IMG/VR virus record: IMGVR_UViG_3300007640_000156
Coordinates: 1-29,523 of that record
Strand: one strand, 5' to 3'
Source of the DNA: a virus
Length of the DNA stretch: 29,523 bases
Each line of letters opens with the position of its first letter. The first letter of the stretch is position 1. The notes under the pieces are model-generated. The model was not told the DNA's origin, did not search any database, and saw only the letters and a program-made list of their open reading frames with translations. The position numbers were made by a program, and so were the translations under genes. This document shows positions 16,755-23,161 of this stretch, one piece after another.

Positions 16755-18468
16755 GTACCCCTCGTGGGTCGTCGAGAAATCCCACAAGCGGATGTACGAC
16801 GACTTCCGGTACTTCCTTTACTTCATCTGGAAGGAGCTTGGACTCCCTCCGCCCACCGAAGTCCAGTATGACATCGCCCTGTACCTCCAAACGGGGGACC
16901 GGCGCATCATCATCGAGGCTTTCCGTGGTGTAGGGAAGAGCTGGATTACCGCAGCCTTCGCTTTGTGGCTGCTGTGGCGCGACCCGCAGCACAAGATTGA
17001 GGTCGTGTCTGCCGCCAAAGAGCGAGCCGACGCATTCTCCATCTTCGTCAAGGCTCTCATCGTGGAAATCCCCATGCTGAAGTTCCTTGAGCCACGTACG
17101 GACCAACGAACGTCCAACTTGGCCTTCGATGTAGCGCCGGCGAAGCCCGACCAGAGCCCCTCGGTGAAATCCGTGGGCATCAACGGGCAGCTTACGGGCT
17201 CCCGCGCCGACACAATCATCGCGGATGACATCGAAGTACCGAAGAACTCGGGCACGGAGACGCAACGCTACAAGATTTCGGAGGCCGTGAAGGAATTTGA
17301 CGCGGTCCTGAAGCCCAATGGGCGGGTGATTTACCTTGGTACACCGCAGGTTGCGGAGTCCTTGTACCCCCGATTGGAGTCTCGTGGCTATGTGCCCCGC
17401 ATCTGGCCCTCTCGGTACCCCGAGGACCCCTCGGTCTACCGCGGGTTCCTCGCTCCGATGCTCCAGAAGAAGCTCGACGGGGACCCGAGTATCGTCGGGA
17501 AGCCCACTGACCCTGTCCGGTTCGACGACTTGGACCTACAGGAGCGCGAGGCATCGTATGGACGCAGTGGTTTTGCCCTGCAGTTCCAGCTTGATACCTC
17601 CCTCAGTGACGCCAACAAGTACCCGCTGAAGCTGAAAGACCTCATCGTGATGGATACCGGGAAGACCAACTTCCCTGTCCAGCTCGAGTGGGCCGGCGGA
17701 CGCAAGCAGCGCCTCGAGGACATCGAGAACCTCGGGCTCAACGGCGATTGCCTGCATGAGCCCATGTACATCTCCGAAGAGTACGCCGGCTACACCGGTT
17801 CGCTCATGGTCATCGACCCCTCCGGTCGAGGTAAGGATGAAACGTCCTACTGCGTGACCAAGATGTCGAAGGGCATGATTGTCTGCCGGCGCTCAGGCGG
17901 CCTGAAAGGCGGCTACGATGACACCACCCTCAAGGCCCTTGCGGTCATCGCGAGGGACGAAGGTGTCAGCTTAGTGCGCATCGAGGACAACTTCGGTGAC
18001 GGCATGTTCATCGAGCTGTTCAAGCCGGTACTCCGCAAATACCACAGATGCACCGTGGAGCCCTACAAGGTCTCCGGCCAGAAGGAGGCGCGTATCATCG
18101 CCGCCCTCGAGCCCACGATGAACCAGCACCGTCTGGTCATCGACCGGAGCATCATGGAGGAGGACGTACGTCAGGCCAAGGAGTGCTCCGAAGAGGGAGC
18201 CCACAGTGCCCTCTTCTACACCCTGAGCTACCAGCTCACCCACATCACCAACGACCGCGGTTGCCTCAATCATGACGACCGCATCGACGCTCTCGCTGAG
18301 TCGGTGAAGTACTGGAATGAGCAGGTAGGGCTTGACATCACTGCCCAGGAGGAGGCCCACATGGACAAGCTGCGGGAGGAAGACTTCCGTGACTTCATGA
18401 AGAGCTGCAAAGCTCTGGGCGGCAGGGTCCGCAAGAACAAGAACTGGATGGGCAAGGCCCGCCGGTAA
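16744..18468 (+). CDS. Terminase large subunit (T7 gp19-like DNA packaging ATPase/nuclease)
   Basis: 574 aa (T7 gp19 is 586 aa). The ATPase half has Walker A FRGVGKSW (about 60-67) and Walker B TIIADDIE (about 157-164), then a motif III-like VIYLGTP. The nuclease half has the acidic residues of an RNase H-like site: LMVIDPSGRGKDE (about 353-365), VRIEDNFGDG (about 411-420) and HDDRIDALAE (about 509-518). It docks on the portal, pumps DNA and cuts concatemers to generate the genome ends. The start overlaps the zinc-ribbon gene. All key residues appear intact. Confidence 0.96.
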   Translation: MAAKYPSWVVEKSHKRMYDDFRYFLYFIWKELGLPPPTEVQYDIALYLQTGDRRIIIEAFRGVGKSWITAAFALWLLWRDPQHKIEVVSAAKERADAFSIFVKALIVEIPMLKFLEPRTDQRTSNLAFDVAPAKPDQSPSVKSVGINGQLTGSRADTIIADDIEVPKNSGTETQRYKISEAVKEFDAVLKPNGRVIYLGTPQVAESLYPRLESRGYVPRIWPSRYPEDPSVYRGFLAPMLQKKLDGDPSIVGKPTDPVRFDDLDLQEREASYGRSGFALQFQLDTSLSDANKYPLKLKDLIVMDTGKTNFPVQLEWAGGRKQRLEDIENLGLNGDCLHEPMYISEEYAGYTGSLMVIDPSGRGKDETSYCVTKMSKGMIVCRRSGGLKGGYDDTTLKALAVIARDEGVSLVRIEDNFGDGMFIELFKPVLRKYHRCTVEPYKVSGQKEARIIAALEPTMNQHRLVIDRSIMEEDVRQAKECSEEGAHSALFYTLSYQLTHITNDRGCLNHDDRIDALAESVKYWNEQVGLDITAQEEAHMDKLREEDFRDFMKSCKALGGRVRKNKNWMGKARR

Positions 18469-18486
18469 CTTCTTGATTCTTGCGTA

Positions 18487-18500
18487 GGGCCCACCCTAGG
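18487..18500 (+). promoter_or_regulatory. GGGCCCACCCTAGG motif after terL (candidate phage promoter)
   Basis: This 14-mer recurs exactly at 28430-28443, and at both places it is followed within a few bases by a palindromic stem-loop and then a gene. Related shorter forms occur before the capsid gene (GGGCACCCTA near 4015) and before the holin-like gene (CTCCCTAGG near 14709). A promoter for the phage polymerase is the simplest idea, but no T7-consensus sequence is visible. Confidence 0.4.
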
Positions 18501-18504
18501 AGAG

Positions 18505-18577
18505 CGAGATACCTCTAAAGAGACACCTAAGGGGAACCCTAAGGGGGAACCTTAGGAGCTCTTTAGGGGGACTCTCG
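18505..18577 (+). repeat. Large stem-loop built of CCTAAGG/CTAAAG palindromic repeats
   Basis: Nested pairing is seen: CGAGA (18505-18509) with TCTCG (18573-18577), an 11-bp stem CCTCTAAAGAG (18512-18522) with CTCTTTAGGGG (18559-18569), and an inner perfect 7-bp hairpin CCTAAGG (18538-18544) with CCTTAGG (18550-18556). Units of about 12 bp (CCTAAGGGGAA, CCCTAAGGGGGAA, CCTTAGGAG, CTTTAGGGGGA) repeat along it. It resembles in style the short CCTAAAG repeats near T7 ends, and in architecture the element at 28441-28492. Confidence 0.65.
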
Positions 18578-18628
18578 ATTCCCTGCTTACTGCTGAACTA
18601 CTACTGACTACCAGAATGGGAGTTACCT

Positions 18629-18907
18629 ATGTATGCATTCATCATGGGTATACACCTATGGTGGGCTGTACCCGAGATGCCCCCTGCGAGTATCGCTGGG
18701 TATTGTGTGTACCGCAGGGATGCCTCTCAGGGCTCTCTGGACTACCTCAGGTACGACTGTGTGTCGGCCCCTGAGAGGTCCTATACGCTGCCGGCAGACT
18801 ACACCAACTTCTGCTGGAAGGTGTCCACCGTGGAACTCTCGCCGGCACTGCCAGAGTCTGAGTTGTCTCACGCGGTGTGCCCCGGAGAGACCATGTGTCA
18901 TCAGTAG
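18629..18907 (+). CDS. Small fibronectin type III-like protein
   Basis: 92 aa, starting at ATG 18629 with GGGAG 6 nt upstream. After a hydrophobic N-terminus (FIMGIHLWWAV) the sequence reads IAGYCVYRRDASQGSLDY, a Thr/Pro turn, NFCWKVSTVELS and SELSHAVC, which follows the strand pattern of a single fibronectin type III domain (GYxVYR ... YxWKVxAV ... ESxxSxxVC). Such domains occur in phage virion and adhesion proteins. It is downstream of terL and before the gene-free terminal region. A competing frame starting at 18633 overlaps almost completely and shows no such pattern, so it is rejected. Confidence 0.65.
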   Translation: MYAFIMGIHLWWAVPEMPPASIAGYCVYRRDASQGSLDYLRYDCVSAPERSYTLPADYTNFCWKVSTVELSPALPESELSHAVCPGETMCHQ

Positions 18908-18916
18908 GAGAACCTA

Positions 18917-19060
18917 ATGGCTCACGCTAAGGACGGGGTGAGAGCCCCCGAGTGGTGGAAGCACCTCCGCAAGTTCAACAAGAGGGCGTACCACAAGAAG
19001 GCTAGGAAGAGCTGCAAGGGGGCCCTGAGGGGGACCCAAATATTTGACCGGAATTTCTGA
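18917..19060 (+). CDS. Small basic protein, 47 aa
   Basis: The ATG at 18917 has a strong AGGAG 6 nt upstream. The 47-residue product is very basic, with APEWWKHLRKFNKRAYHKKA as its core and further Lys/Arg after it, suggesting nucleic-acid or membrane contact. I do not recognise a family. It is the last gene before the 1.4-kb terminal region. Translation signals are good; function is unknown. Confidence 0.6.
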   Translation: MAHAKDGVRAPEWWKHLRKFNKRAYHKKARKSCKGALRGTQIFDRNF

Positions 19061-19354
19061 CAGGTGAACCGCCTCTCTCTCCGGCACTTTTTCCCCCATG
19101 GCCTCACGCCGCAACTGAGCGGGACGGGGCCCCTTTCTGGCACGAACGGCGCACACGCAGCGCCAAGCGGGGCCCTTCAAGGGATTGCGGAACCGTTGCG
19201 GGGGCCGCATGGGGCCTAGAGGGGCCGCAAGGGGCCGCCGCCATGGGTGGCCGTCCGTGAGTGTGTACCTGTTTCGACAGACTCCGGCGGGGCCTCTTAA
19301 GGGGCCCTTTCCGGCTCCGCTCCGGCTCACTGGCGGGGCCCGCTCCGGCTGCGG

Positions 19355-19398
19355 TCCGGCGGGGCTCCGGCGGGGCTCCGGCGGGGCTCCGGCGGGGC
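19355..19398 (+). repeat. Four tandem copies of an 11-bp GC repeat
   Basis: The unit TCCGGCGGGGC occurs four times back to back without mismatch (19355, 19366, 19377, 19388). Imperfect copies are scattered upstream (about 19280-19345). The period is close to one helical turn, so a phased protein-binding array is possible; replication slippage is the simpler alternative. Confidence 0.9.
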
Positions 19399-19486
19399 TC
19401 GGTTCGGTGCCACTATAAGAGCAGCCCAAAAGGGCCCGCGGTGGGCCCGCTCCGGCCCTGTTGGTTTTCGCGTTGTTTTCACACCA

Positions 19487-19690
19487 TGCAAATCGCCTGA
19501 AACCCGCCAGGGGCCTACGTTTCAGCCGTTTTGGGTCTCGTTAAAACGCTGTTATAGCACCACTGCAAATCGCCTGAAAGGCCCGCCCGGTAAGGCTTTC
19601 AGCCGTTTTGCGTACCACGCAACAGCGCCGTTTAACGCACTGCTGACGCGCTGAGAGCCTTACGGGGCCTACGTTTCAGCAGTTCACTAC
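19487..19690 (+). repeat. Imperfect 77-bp tandem repeat, about three copies
   Basis: TGCAAATCGCCTGAAA is at 19487-19502 and again at 19564-19579, while TTTCAGCCGTTTTG is at 19520-19533 and 19597-19610, both with an offset of exactly 77 bp. A third, degenerate copy continues at the same offset (TTTCAGC at 19674). Each unit contains an inverted pair CTGAAA...TTTCAG able to form a hairpin. Candidate roles are a packaging or end-processing signal, a replication origin iteron, or a regulatory array. Confidence 0.8.
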
Positions 19691-19718
19691 CTGCAAACAT
19701 AGCAGAACAGCCCAAAAC

Positions 19719-19749
19719 GGCCCAAAAAGGGCCCAATTGGTTATTTTTT
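19719..19749 (+). terminator. Hairpin plus T-rich tail in terminal region
   Basis: GGCCC-AAAAA-GGGCC (19719-19733) is followed after several bases by a T-rich tract ending in six Ts (19744-19749). The gap before the T-run makes it weaker than the next element. It could end late transcription. Confidence 0.45.
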
Positions 19750-19790
19750 GACCAGCAAAACTGCGGAAATCGTCCCGCTAGTGGGCCCTT

Positions 19791-19814
19791 TTGGGCCTAT
19801 CGGCCAATTTTTTT
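19791..19814 (+). terminator. Rho-independent terminator ending the late region
   Basis: A stem TTGG(G)CC / GGCCAA with one bulged base and a TATC loop is followed directly by seven Ts (19808-19814). It lies downstream of all late genes and upstream of the early region, a fitting place to stop late transcription before it enters the early genes. Confidence 0.7.
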
Positions 19815-19878
19815 GCATCCGTAAGCTGCTGTTTCTAGGGGACTTTGTAAAAAAGTTTGAAAATATCGCCCGAATTGC

Positions 19879-19906
19879 TTGCACTCGCGGGAAATATCCT
19901 TACATT
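19879..19906 (+). promoter_or_regulatory. Possible sigma70-type early promoter
   Basis: TTGCAC, a 16-bp spacer and TACATT are found in an AT-richer stretch downstream of the terminator at 19814 and upstream of the early operon. Match to consensus is only partial (3/6 and 4/6). Position fits early transcription by the host polymerase; no better candidate was seen between 19815 and 20460. Confidence 0.35.
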
Positions 19907-20320
19907 GCTCACCAACGGCGGCGGCCACGAAACAGCGCGACCAAGGGGACAGCCCAAGGCGATGCAAGAGTTTCGGAACCGCTCACCGTGAGGGGCTCAT
20001 AAGCCGGACCCAAGTCCGCTGAGAATCTCGCTCCGGCTTCGTAGGCCGGACCAAGGCCACCGGACCGACAGACGGTGAGTCTCAGACCAGCTACCAGCGA
20101 TTGAGCTTTGGACCGCAGCCAGTAGGGCCGCGGCGCTGAGGGATTGCAAGGGGCTGGCGTGACAATCTCAGAATCCGAGCCCGAAACACACCAATGACGG
20201 GCCGCACATGGCAGGGGCCGAGTGTGATTCTGAGGGAACCCGTCAGCTAGGCATGGCCGAGCCTTGCATGAATACCAGCGCAGGAAATCCATTTAGGTAC
20301 TGAGTCAACTAAAACGGCGA

Positions 20321-20443
20321 CAAGCTACCGCCTCGCGTGGTTCTGCGTGGGCTGAGAGGTCCGCGGTCTGCCCTGAGTGACAGTCAGGGCAACGGGAGGC
20401 GGTGGCTTGGTAGTGGTCCTGTACTGAGGGGCCACCACCAAGC
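20321..20443 (+). promoter_or_regulatory. Structured leader with overlapping hairpins before the first early gene
   Basis: CAAGCTACCGCCTC (20321-20334) pairs with GAGGCGGTGGCTTG (20396-20409) across one G-U, enclosing a 7-bp hairpin GCCCTGA/TCAGGGC (20370-20390). The 3' arm overlaps a second strong hairpin (20405-20419 with about 20430-20443). Bases 20405-20409 can pair in only one of the two, giving a switch-like or processing-type leader that ends about 18 nt before the ribosome-binding site at 20461. Confidence 0.6.
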
Positions 20444-20460
20444 TAATTCTGGCTTGATTT

Positions 20461-20474
20461 CGAGAGGTGCTAAC
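20461..20474 (+). promoter_or_regulatory. Shared 14-nt ribosome-binding site, copy A
   Basis: CGAGAGGTGCTAAC ends 2 nt before the ATG at 20477. Identical copies precede the genes at 21044 and 23401. The exact complement lies in the hairpin loop of the tRNA-like RNA at 28303-28316. The GAGAGGTG part is a strong Shine-Dalgarno; the TGCTAAC part is not needed for ribosome binding, so its conservation suggests an additional role. Confidence 0.85.
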
Positions 20475-20476
20475 TC

Positions 20477-20653
20477 ATGAAAATGTTTGTAATTGAAGGC
20501 CATGTGACCTACCGCGGCGTTGTGCGGAAGGTTCGCGATTTCGTTGATGCACGTAACCGCCGCGATGCACTGAGCAAAGCGGTTGACGCAATGGCAGCCA
20601 TGGGCATCCGGCCCGAGGCTGTACTGAGTCTGGAGGCGCACACCAATGGCTAA
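20477..20653 (+). CDS. First early protein, 58 aa, unknown
   Basis: The ATG at 20477 follows the shared 14-nt ribosome-binding site by 2 nt. The product begins MKMFVIEGHVTYRGVVRKVR and continues FVDARNRRDALSKAVDAMAA; it is a small, mixed-charge protein without Cys or membrane segment. It reads as a beta strand pair followed by a helix, like many small early phage proteins, but I recognise no family. As the first gene after the terminal region it would be among the first to be expressed. It overlaps the next gene by 8 nt. Confidence 0.75.
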   Translation: MKMFVIEGHVTYRGVVRKVRDFVDARNRRDALSKAVDAMAAMGIRPEAVLSLEAHTNG

Positions 20654-20969
20654 ACGCAAAGCATGGACTCGCGACGAAAACGTCGCACTGGTTGGCCTGT
20701 ACAGCGCGATGCTGAACGAAGTGCTGGCAGGCCGTAAGTACAACAAGGCGGCGATGATTCGGGTGGCTCAGGCGGGCTCCCTGAGTGACCGCAGCCGCGG
20801 CAGCATCGAGGCCAAACTGATGAACCTGACGGCGGTATATCGTGACCTTGGTCAGGCGTACACCATGGAGCATCACGGCTACAAGGCCCTGAGCGGCTAC
20901 CAAAAGGGGCTCCGCGAGGTTGCGGAGGCCTTCATCTATGACGCAGTTAAACAGGCCAACGCGGCCTAG
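20646..20969 (+). CDS. Early protein with SIEAKLMN...GYKAL..YQ motif
   Basis: 107 aa. It begins with RKAWTRDENVALVGLYSAML, reminiscent of a SANT/Myb-like helix start, followed by KYNKAAMIRVAQAGSLSDRS and then GSIEAKLMNLTAVYRDLG and GYKALSGYQKGLRE. The 'RSxxSIEAKxMNxxAV...GYKxxxxYQ' pattern is found in phage and restriction-associated proteins next to nuclease or modification domains, from memory of such sequences. Here no catalytic domain is attached, so it may be a stand-alone DNA-binding module. It overlaps the preceding gene by 8 nt. Exact function is unknown. Confidence 0.8.
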   Translation: MAKRKAWTRDENVALVGLYSAMLNEVLAGRKYNKAAMIRVAQAGSLSDRSRGSIEAKLMNLTAVYRDLGQAYTMEHHGYKALSGYQKGLREVAEAFIYDAVKQANAA

Positions 20970-20979
20970 TGGCTCAATT

Positions 20980-21008
20980 AGGGCCCCTGAGTTACCGGCG
21001 GGGGCCCT
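20980..21008 (+). promoter_or_regulatory. Hairpin in the leader of the gene at 21044
   Basis: A perfect 8-bp stem AGGGCCCC (20980-20987) / GGGGCCCT (21001-21008) encloses 13 nt. It lies 20 nt upstream of the second shared ribosome-binding site. No T-run follows, so mRNA processing or stability is more likely than termination. Confidence 0.5.
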
Positions 21009-21028
21009 TGTGGATTCACTACCATTCA

Positions 21029-21042
21029 CGAGAGGTGCTAAC
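21029..21042 (+). promoter_or_regulatory. Shared 14-nt ribosome-binding site, copy B
   Basis: CGAGAGGTGCTAAC ends 1 nt before the ATG at 21044. Here complementarity to the tRNA-like RNA extends two bases further (16 nt, CGAGAGGTGCTAACAA). It fixes the gene start at 21044 rather than at an earlier in-frame codon at 20969. Confidence 0.87.
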
Positions 21043-21043
21043 A

Positions 21044-21790
21044 ATGGCGAATGGAATTGAGGTATGGCGGGGCCCTTCCCGCCTCGACGGGGAGCCTATC
21101 GTGGTCATTGCGACCGGCGTAAAGGGCTCAAGCAAAAACGCCAAGACGGGCGGCATGGTGCAGACCTACATCCTGCGGCAGGACATTGCGCCGCACGAGG
21201 CAGTAAAGGTTGGCGCGGATGCCAGCATCTGCGGCGACTGCAAACACCGCGGCGACGGGACCGGCAAGGGCCGCACGTGCTATGTGACGGTTTTCCAGGG
21301 GCCGCTCAGTACGTGGAAGGCGTGGACCCGCGGGGCCTACCCGATAGCCTCACACGGTGAAGCCCGCCGCACCATGGCCGGCAAGCGTGTACGGCTTGGG
21401 ACCTACGGGGACCCTGCGGCGGTGCCGCTTGAGGTATGGGAGTCTCTTCTGGTCGATGCCTTAGGCTGGACCGGATACACCCACCAGTGGCAGAATCCCA
21501 CGAATGCAGAGTATGCCGACTACCTCATGGCCTCCGCGGATACACCAGAAGAGGCCCGCGAAGCATGGGCCGAGGGCTGGCGCACGTTCCGAGTGTCGAT
21601 GCCGCTGCACGATGCCCGAATGAGCGGCGAGGCTGTCTGCCCTGCATCCGAAGAGGCCGGTAAGAAACTGCAATGTGCGGACTGCATGGCGTGTCACGGC
21701 ACGGCATTAGGCCGCCGAGGCTCTATCACCATCAGGGCGCACGGCAGCAGCGCCGTCATGAAAAACGTAAGAGAGAGGTACGCAGCATGA
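21044..21790 (+). CDS. Early protein with two Cys clusters, unknown
   Basis: 248 aa from ATG 21044, chosen because the shared ribosome-binding site lies immediately upstream; an in-frame start at 20969 lacks one and would run through the hairpin. Two cysteine groups stand out: ICGDCKHRGDGTGKGRTC (about residues 63-80) and CPAS...LQCADCMACHG (about 200-223). Such spacing suggests a zinc- or iron-sulfur-binding site shared between both ends. Similar proteins occur in other phages and plasmids as conserved hypotheticals, to my recollection. No nuclease or helicase motif is visible. It overlaps the next gene by the ATGA motif. Confidence 0.85.
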   Translation: MANGIEVWRGPSRLDGEPIVVIATGVKGSSKNAKTGGMVQTYILRQDIAPHEAVKVGADASICGDCKHRGDGTGKGRTCYVTVFQGPLSTWKAWTRGAYPIASHGEARRTMAGKRVRLGTYGDPAAVPLEVWESLLVDALGWTGYTHQWQNPTNAEYADYLMASADTPEEAREAWAEGWRTFRVSMPLHDARMSGEAVCPASEEAGKKLQCADCMACHGTALGRRGSITIRAHGSSAVMKNVRERYAA

Positions 21791-22392
21791 ACACCGAAGA
21801 AATCTACGCAGACACCGCAGACCGCCGCAAGTTTAACGGGCTGCCTCGTATGGACTTCACACTCGAACCGCGGCCCTTGGAGGATGGAACCTTAGTCCGC
21901 CCTCGGGTCAAGTTCGACACTCTGGAGGGCGTGAATCAGGCGCCCTACTTAAGCATAACCTGCGACCTGCTGGAGCAACGCGGGAGCCGGTTCGTTGACG
22001 TAGGCGGAGGTGCAGCCCATGAAGCTCTCGCTGAGGCGTTCCCCGAGCTTGCGCCATTCATCAAGTGGCACCTAGTCAGCGCCGAAGAGCCCCTTCACTA
22101 CATCGCGAACACCATGTACTGGACTGAGCGAGCCATCAAGGGCACCTGTAGGTATGACGGGGAGCTATCCGAGCGGGACCGCGAGACTGCCGCCAAACAC
22201 GCAGCGAGCACCGCTATCTGGTCCCAGCTAGGCGAGTACATCGCCATGGCGCGGGCCAATGGCCTTGATTGGTCAGTGGCGGGGCCTCGGCTCGAAGAGG
22301 CTCTGAATCTGAGACTGCCCGCCCTGATGAGGGCTTTTAGGGAAGACCTGGAAAAGCTGGCCTCGATGAAGGCCGAGGAGGTGACTGCATGA
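21787..22392 (+). CDS. Conserved phage protein with IKWHL...HYIANTMYW motif
   Basis: 201 aa from ATG 21787, in an ATGA overlap with the preceding stop and with AGAGAGG upstream; a longer in-frame start inside the previous gene is rejected. The stretches APYLSITCDLLEQRGSRFV (about 59-77), GGGAAHEALAEAFPEL and FIKWHLVSAEEPLHYIANTM are a recognisable block found in unrelated tailed phages, whose function is not known to me. The C-terminal half is helical. It is within the early operon, which suggests host takeover or replication support. Confidence 0.85.
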   Translation: MNTEEIYADTADRRKFNGLPRMDFTLEPRPLEDGTLVRPRVKFDTLEGVNQAPYLSITCDLLEQRGSRFVDVGGGAAHEALAEAFPELAPFIKWHLVSAEEPLHYIANTMYWTERAIKGTCRYDGELSERDRETAAKHAASTAIWSQLGEYIAMARANGLDWSVAGPRLEEALNLRLPALMRAFREDLEKLASMKAEEVTA

Positions 22393-22544
22393 GTAACAAC
22401 GAATGGAAACTGGACAGAGAGCTATGCCAAATGGCCGCCCACTGCATCATGGAGGGCTTCGAGTGGGAAGCCACTAAGGAAGGCGGCGACTACTGGTACG
22501 AGGTATACAGCAAGCTCGAAGAGCTCGCCGAGGAGGAGGACTAA
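22389..22544 (+). CDS. Small acidic early protein, 51 aa
   Basis: Begins in an ATGA overlap with the previous gene and ends in a TAATG overlap with the next one, so it is translationally coupled on both sides. The sequence starts MSNNEWKLDRELCQMAAHCI and ends in acidic residues (KLEELAEEED). Small, acidic early proteins often inhibit host enzymes or mimic DNA, but no specific role can be read here. Confidence 0.6.
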   Translation: MSNNEWKLDRELCQMAAHCIMEGFEWEATKEGGDYWYEVYSKLEELAEEED

Positions 22545-22684
22545 TGGAAATCTACTGCGGAACATTCGAGGAGTGGACGCGAACGTGTGCCGCTCTGGTA
22601 CGGGAAGGCGTGACGTTCAAAGCCTACACCGAGGACAGCAACAGGCACCACGCCTACTACATCGAGCTCACCGGAGGGTACTAG
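22544..22684 (+). CDS. Small early protein, 46 aa
   Basis: Starts on the last base of the previous stop (TAATG), with GAGGAGGA 4-11 nt upstream. The product begins MEIYCGTFEEWTRTCAALVR and ends ATYYIELTGGY-like (HHAYYIELTGGY). It is short with a balanced charge and no recognised family. The tight spacing (1 nt before the next ATG) supports that it is a real gene. Confidence 0.58.
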   Translation: MEIYCGTFEEWTRTCAALVREGVTFKAYTEDSNRHHAYYIELTGGY

Positions 22685-22685
22685 C

Positions 22686-22916
22686 ATGAAACAGCATCCG
22701 AGAAACCAGCAACGGGCCGAGCGAGCCCGCGCCGCCTTGGGCACGTACATCGGCACGGACTTGCCTGATTCCTGCCACCTTCAGGACCTCTTGACGGACC
22801 TCATGCACCTGCTGGATGCGGAGCCCGAATATCTGCACGGTCAGCTAACCAAGGGGTGCCTGTATGCAAAGGCGAGCGTCAACTATCACTACGAATTGGA
22901 AGAGCCAGAAGGATGA
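22686..22916 (+). CDS. Small early protein, 76 aa
   Basis: ATG 1 nt after the previous stop. The product starts basic (KQHPRNQQRAERARAALG) and becomes acidic towards the end (YHYELEEPEG), with a helical middle (LQDLLTDLMHLLDAEPEYLH). No family recognised. It ends in an ATGA overlap with the following reading frame. Confidence 0.65.
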   Translation: MKQHPRNQQRAERARAALGTYIGTDLPDSCHLQDLLTDLMHLLDAEPEYLHGQLTKGCLYAKASVNYHYELEEPEG

Positions 22917-23158
22917 AACGCACCGGCTGGGCCCGCTCATGCCGGACTCACCGAGACCGGACGAAATACCACCGCCCTGATGGAGGGAAACACATGGACG
23001 ACCTTGACAAACTGCACGACGCCAACGATGTGCTCGACGAGCTGCATCCGCGGTGCCCCAACTGCGACGGGCGGGAAACCTACCGCCGCCCTGACAGCAC
23101 CATCACCTGCTACGACTGCGGTCGTAACTATCCTGAAGACTACGAGCCGGAGGGCTAA
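22913..23158 (+). CDS. Small zinc-ribbon protein
   Basis: The C-terminal part holds CPNC (17 residues) CYDC, a compact zinc ribbon, after a MDDLDKLHDANDVLDELHPR helix. Two starts are possible. ATG 22913 gives 81 aa, fits the ATGA-overlap habit of this operon, but adds a very basic N-terminus. ATG 22994 gives 54 aa and has a strong GGAGG 7 nt upstream. Both may be used; the zinc ribbon is present in either. Possible roles are nucleic-acid binding or protein bridging. Function unknown. Confidence 0.6.
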   Translation: MKRTGWARSCRTHRDRTKYHRPDGGKHMDDLDKLHDANDVLDELHPRCPNCDGRETYRRPDSTITCYDCGRNYPEDYEPEG

Positions 23159-23161
23159 CCT

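Larger units (their letters stand above)
19061..20476. other. Gene-free terminal region with repeats, terminators and early leader
   Basis: About 1.4 kb without a credible gene. It holds, in order: GGGGCC-rich GC blocks (19110-19350), four tandem copies of an 11-bp unit (19355-19398), a 77-bp repeat in about three copies (19487-19690), two hairpins followed by T-runs (19719-19749, 19791-19814), an AT-richer stretch to about 19910 with a possible sigma70-type promoter, and a structured leader (20321-20443) ahead of the first early gene. In T7-like phages the direct terminal repeats and host-polymerase early promoters lie between the last late gene and the first early gene, so the physical genome ends probably fall here. 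With one copy in a permuted assembly the exact ends cannot be read from the sequence. Confidence 0.6.

Noticed and set aside
18633-18917. 94-codon + frame overlapping the FN3-like gene
   Set aside because: Same region as 18629-18907; the alternative frame has no domain pattern and a poorer distance to GGGAG.
19355-19398. CRISPR array
   Set aside because: The copies are 11 bp and directly adjacent, without spacers.
18914-19429. 171-codon minus-strand frame with Pro/Gly/Ala repeats
   Set aside because: Composition is produced by the GC-rich tandem repeats at 19280-19400; no translation signals.
19409-19430. T7-like promoter suggested by CCACTATAAGAG
   Set aside because: It shares only CACTATA with the T7 consensus and occurs once in a non-coding position; no repeated consensus supports it.
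19748-20292. Open frames on both strands in the terminal region
   Set aside because: They run through terminator hairpins and repeats, lack ribosome-binding sites and look random in composition.
20969-21043. Upstream start for the Cys-cluster protein
   Set aside because: It would translate through a hairpin and through the shared ribosome-binding site; ATG 21044 is correctly spaced from that site.
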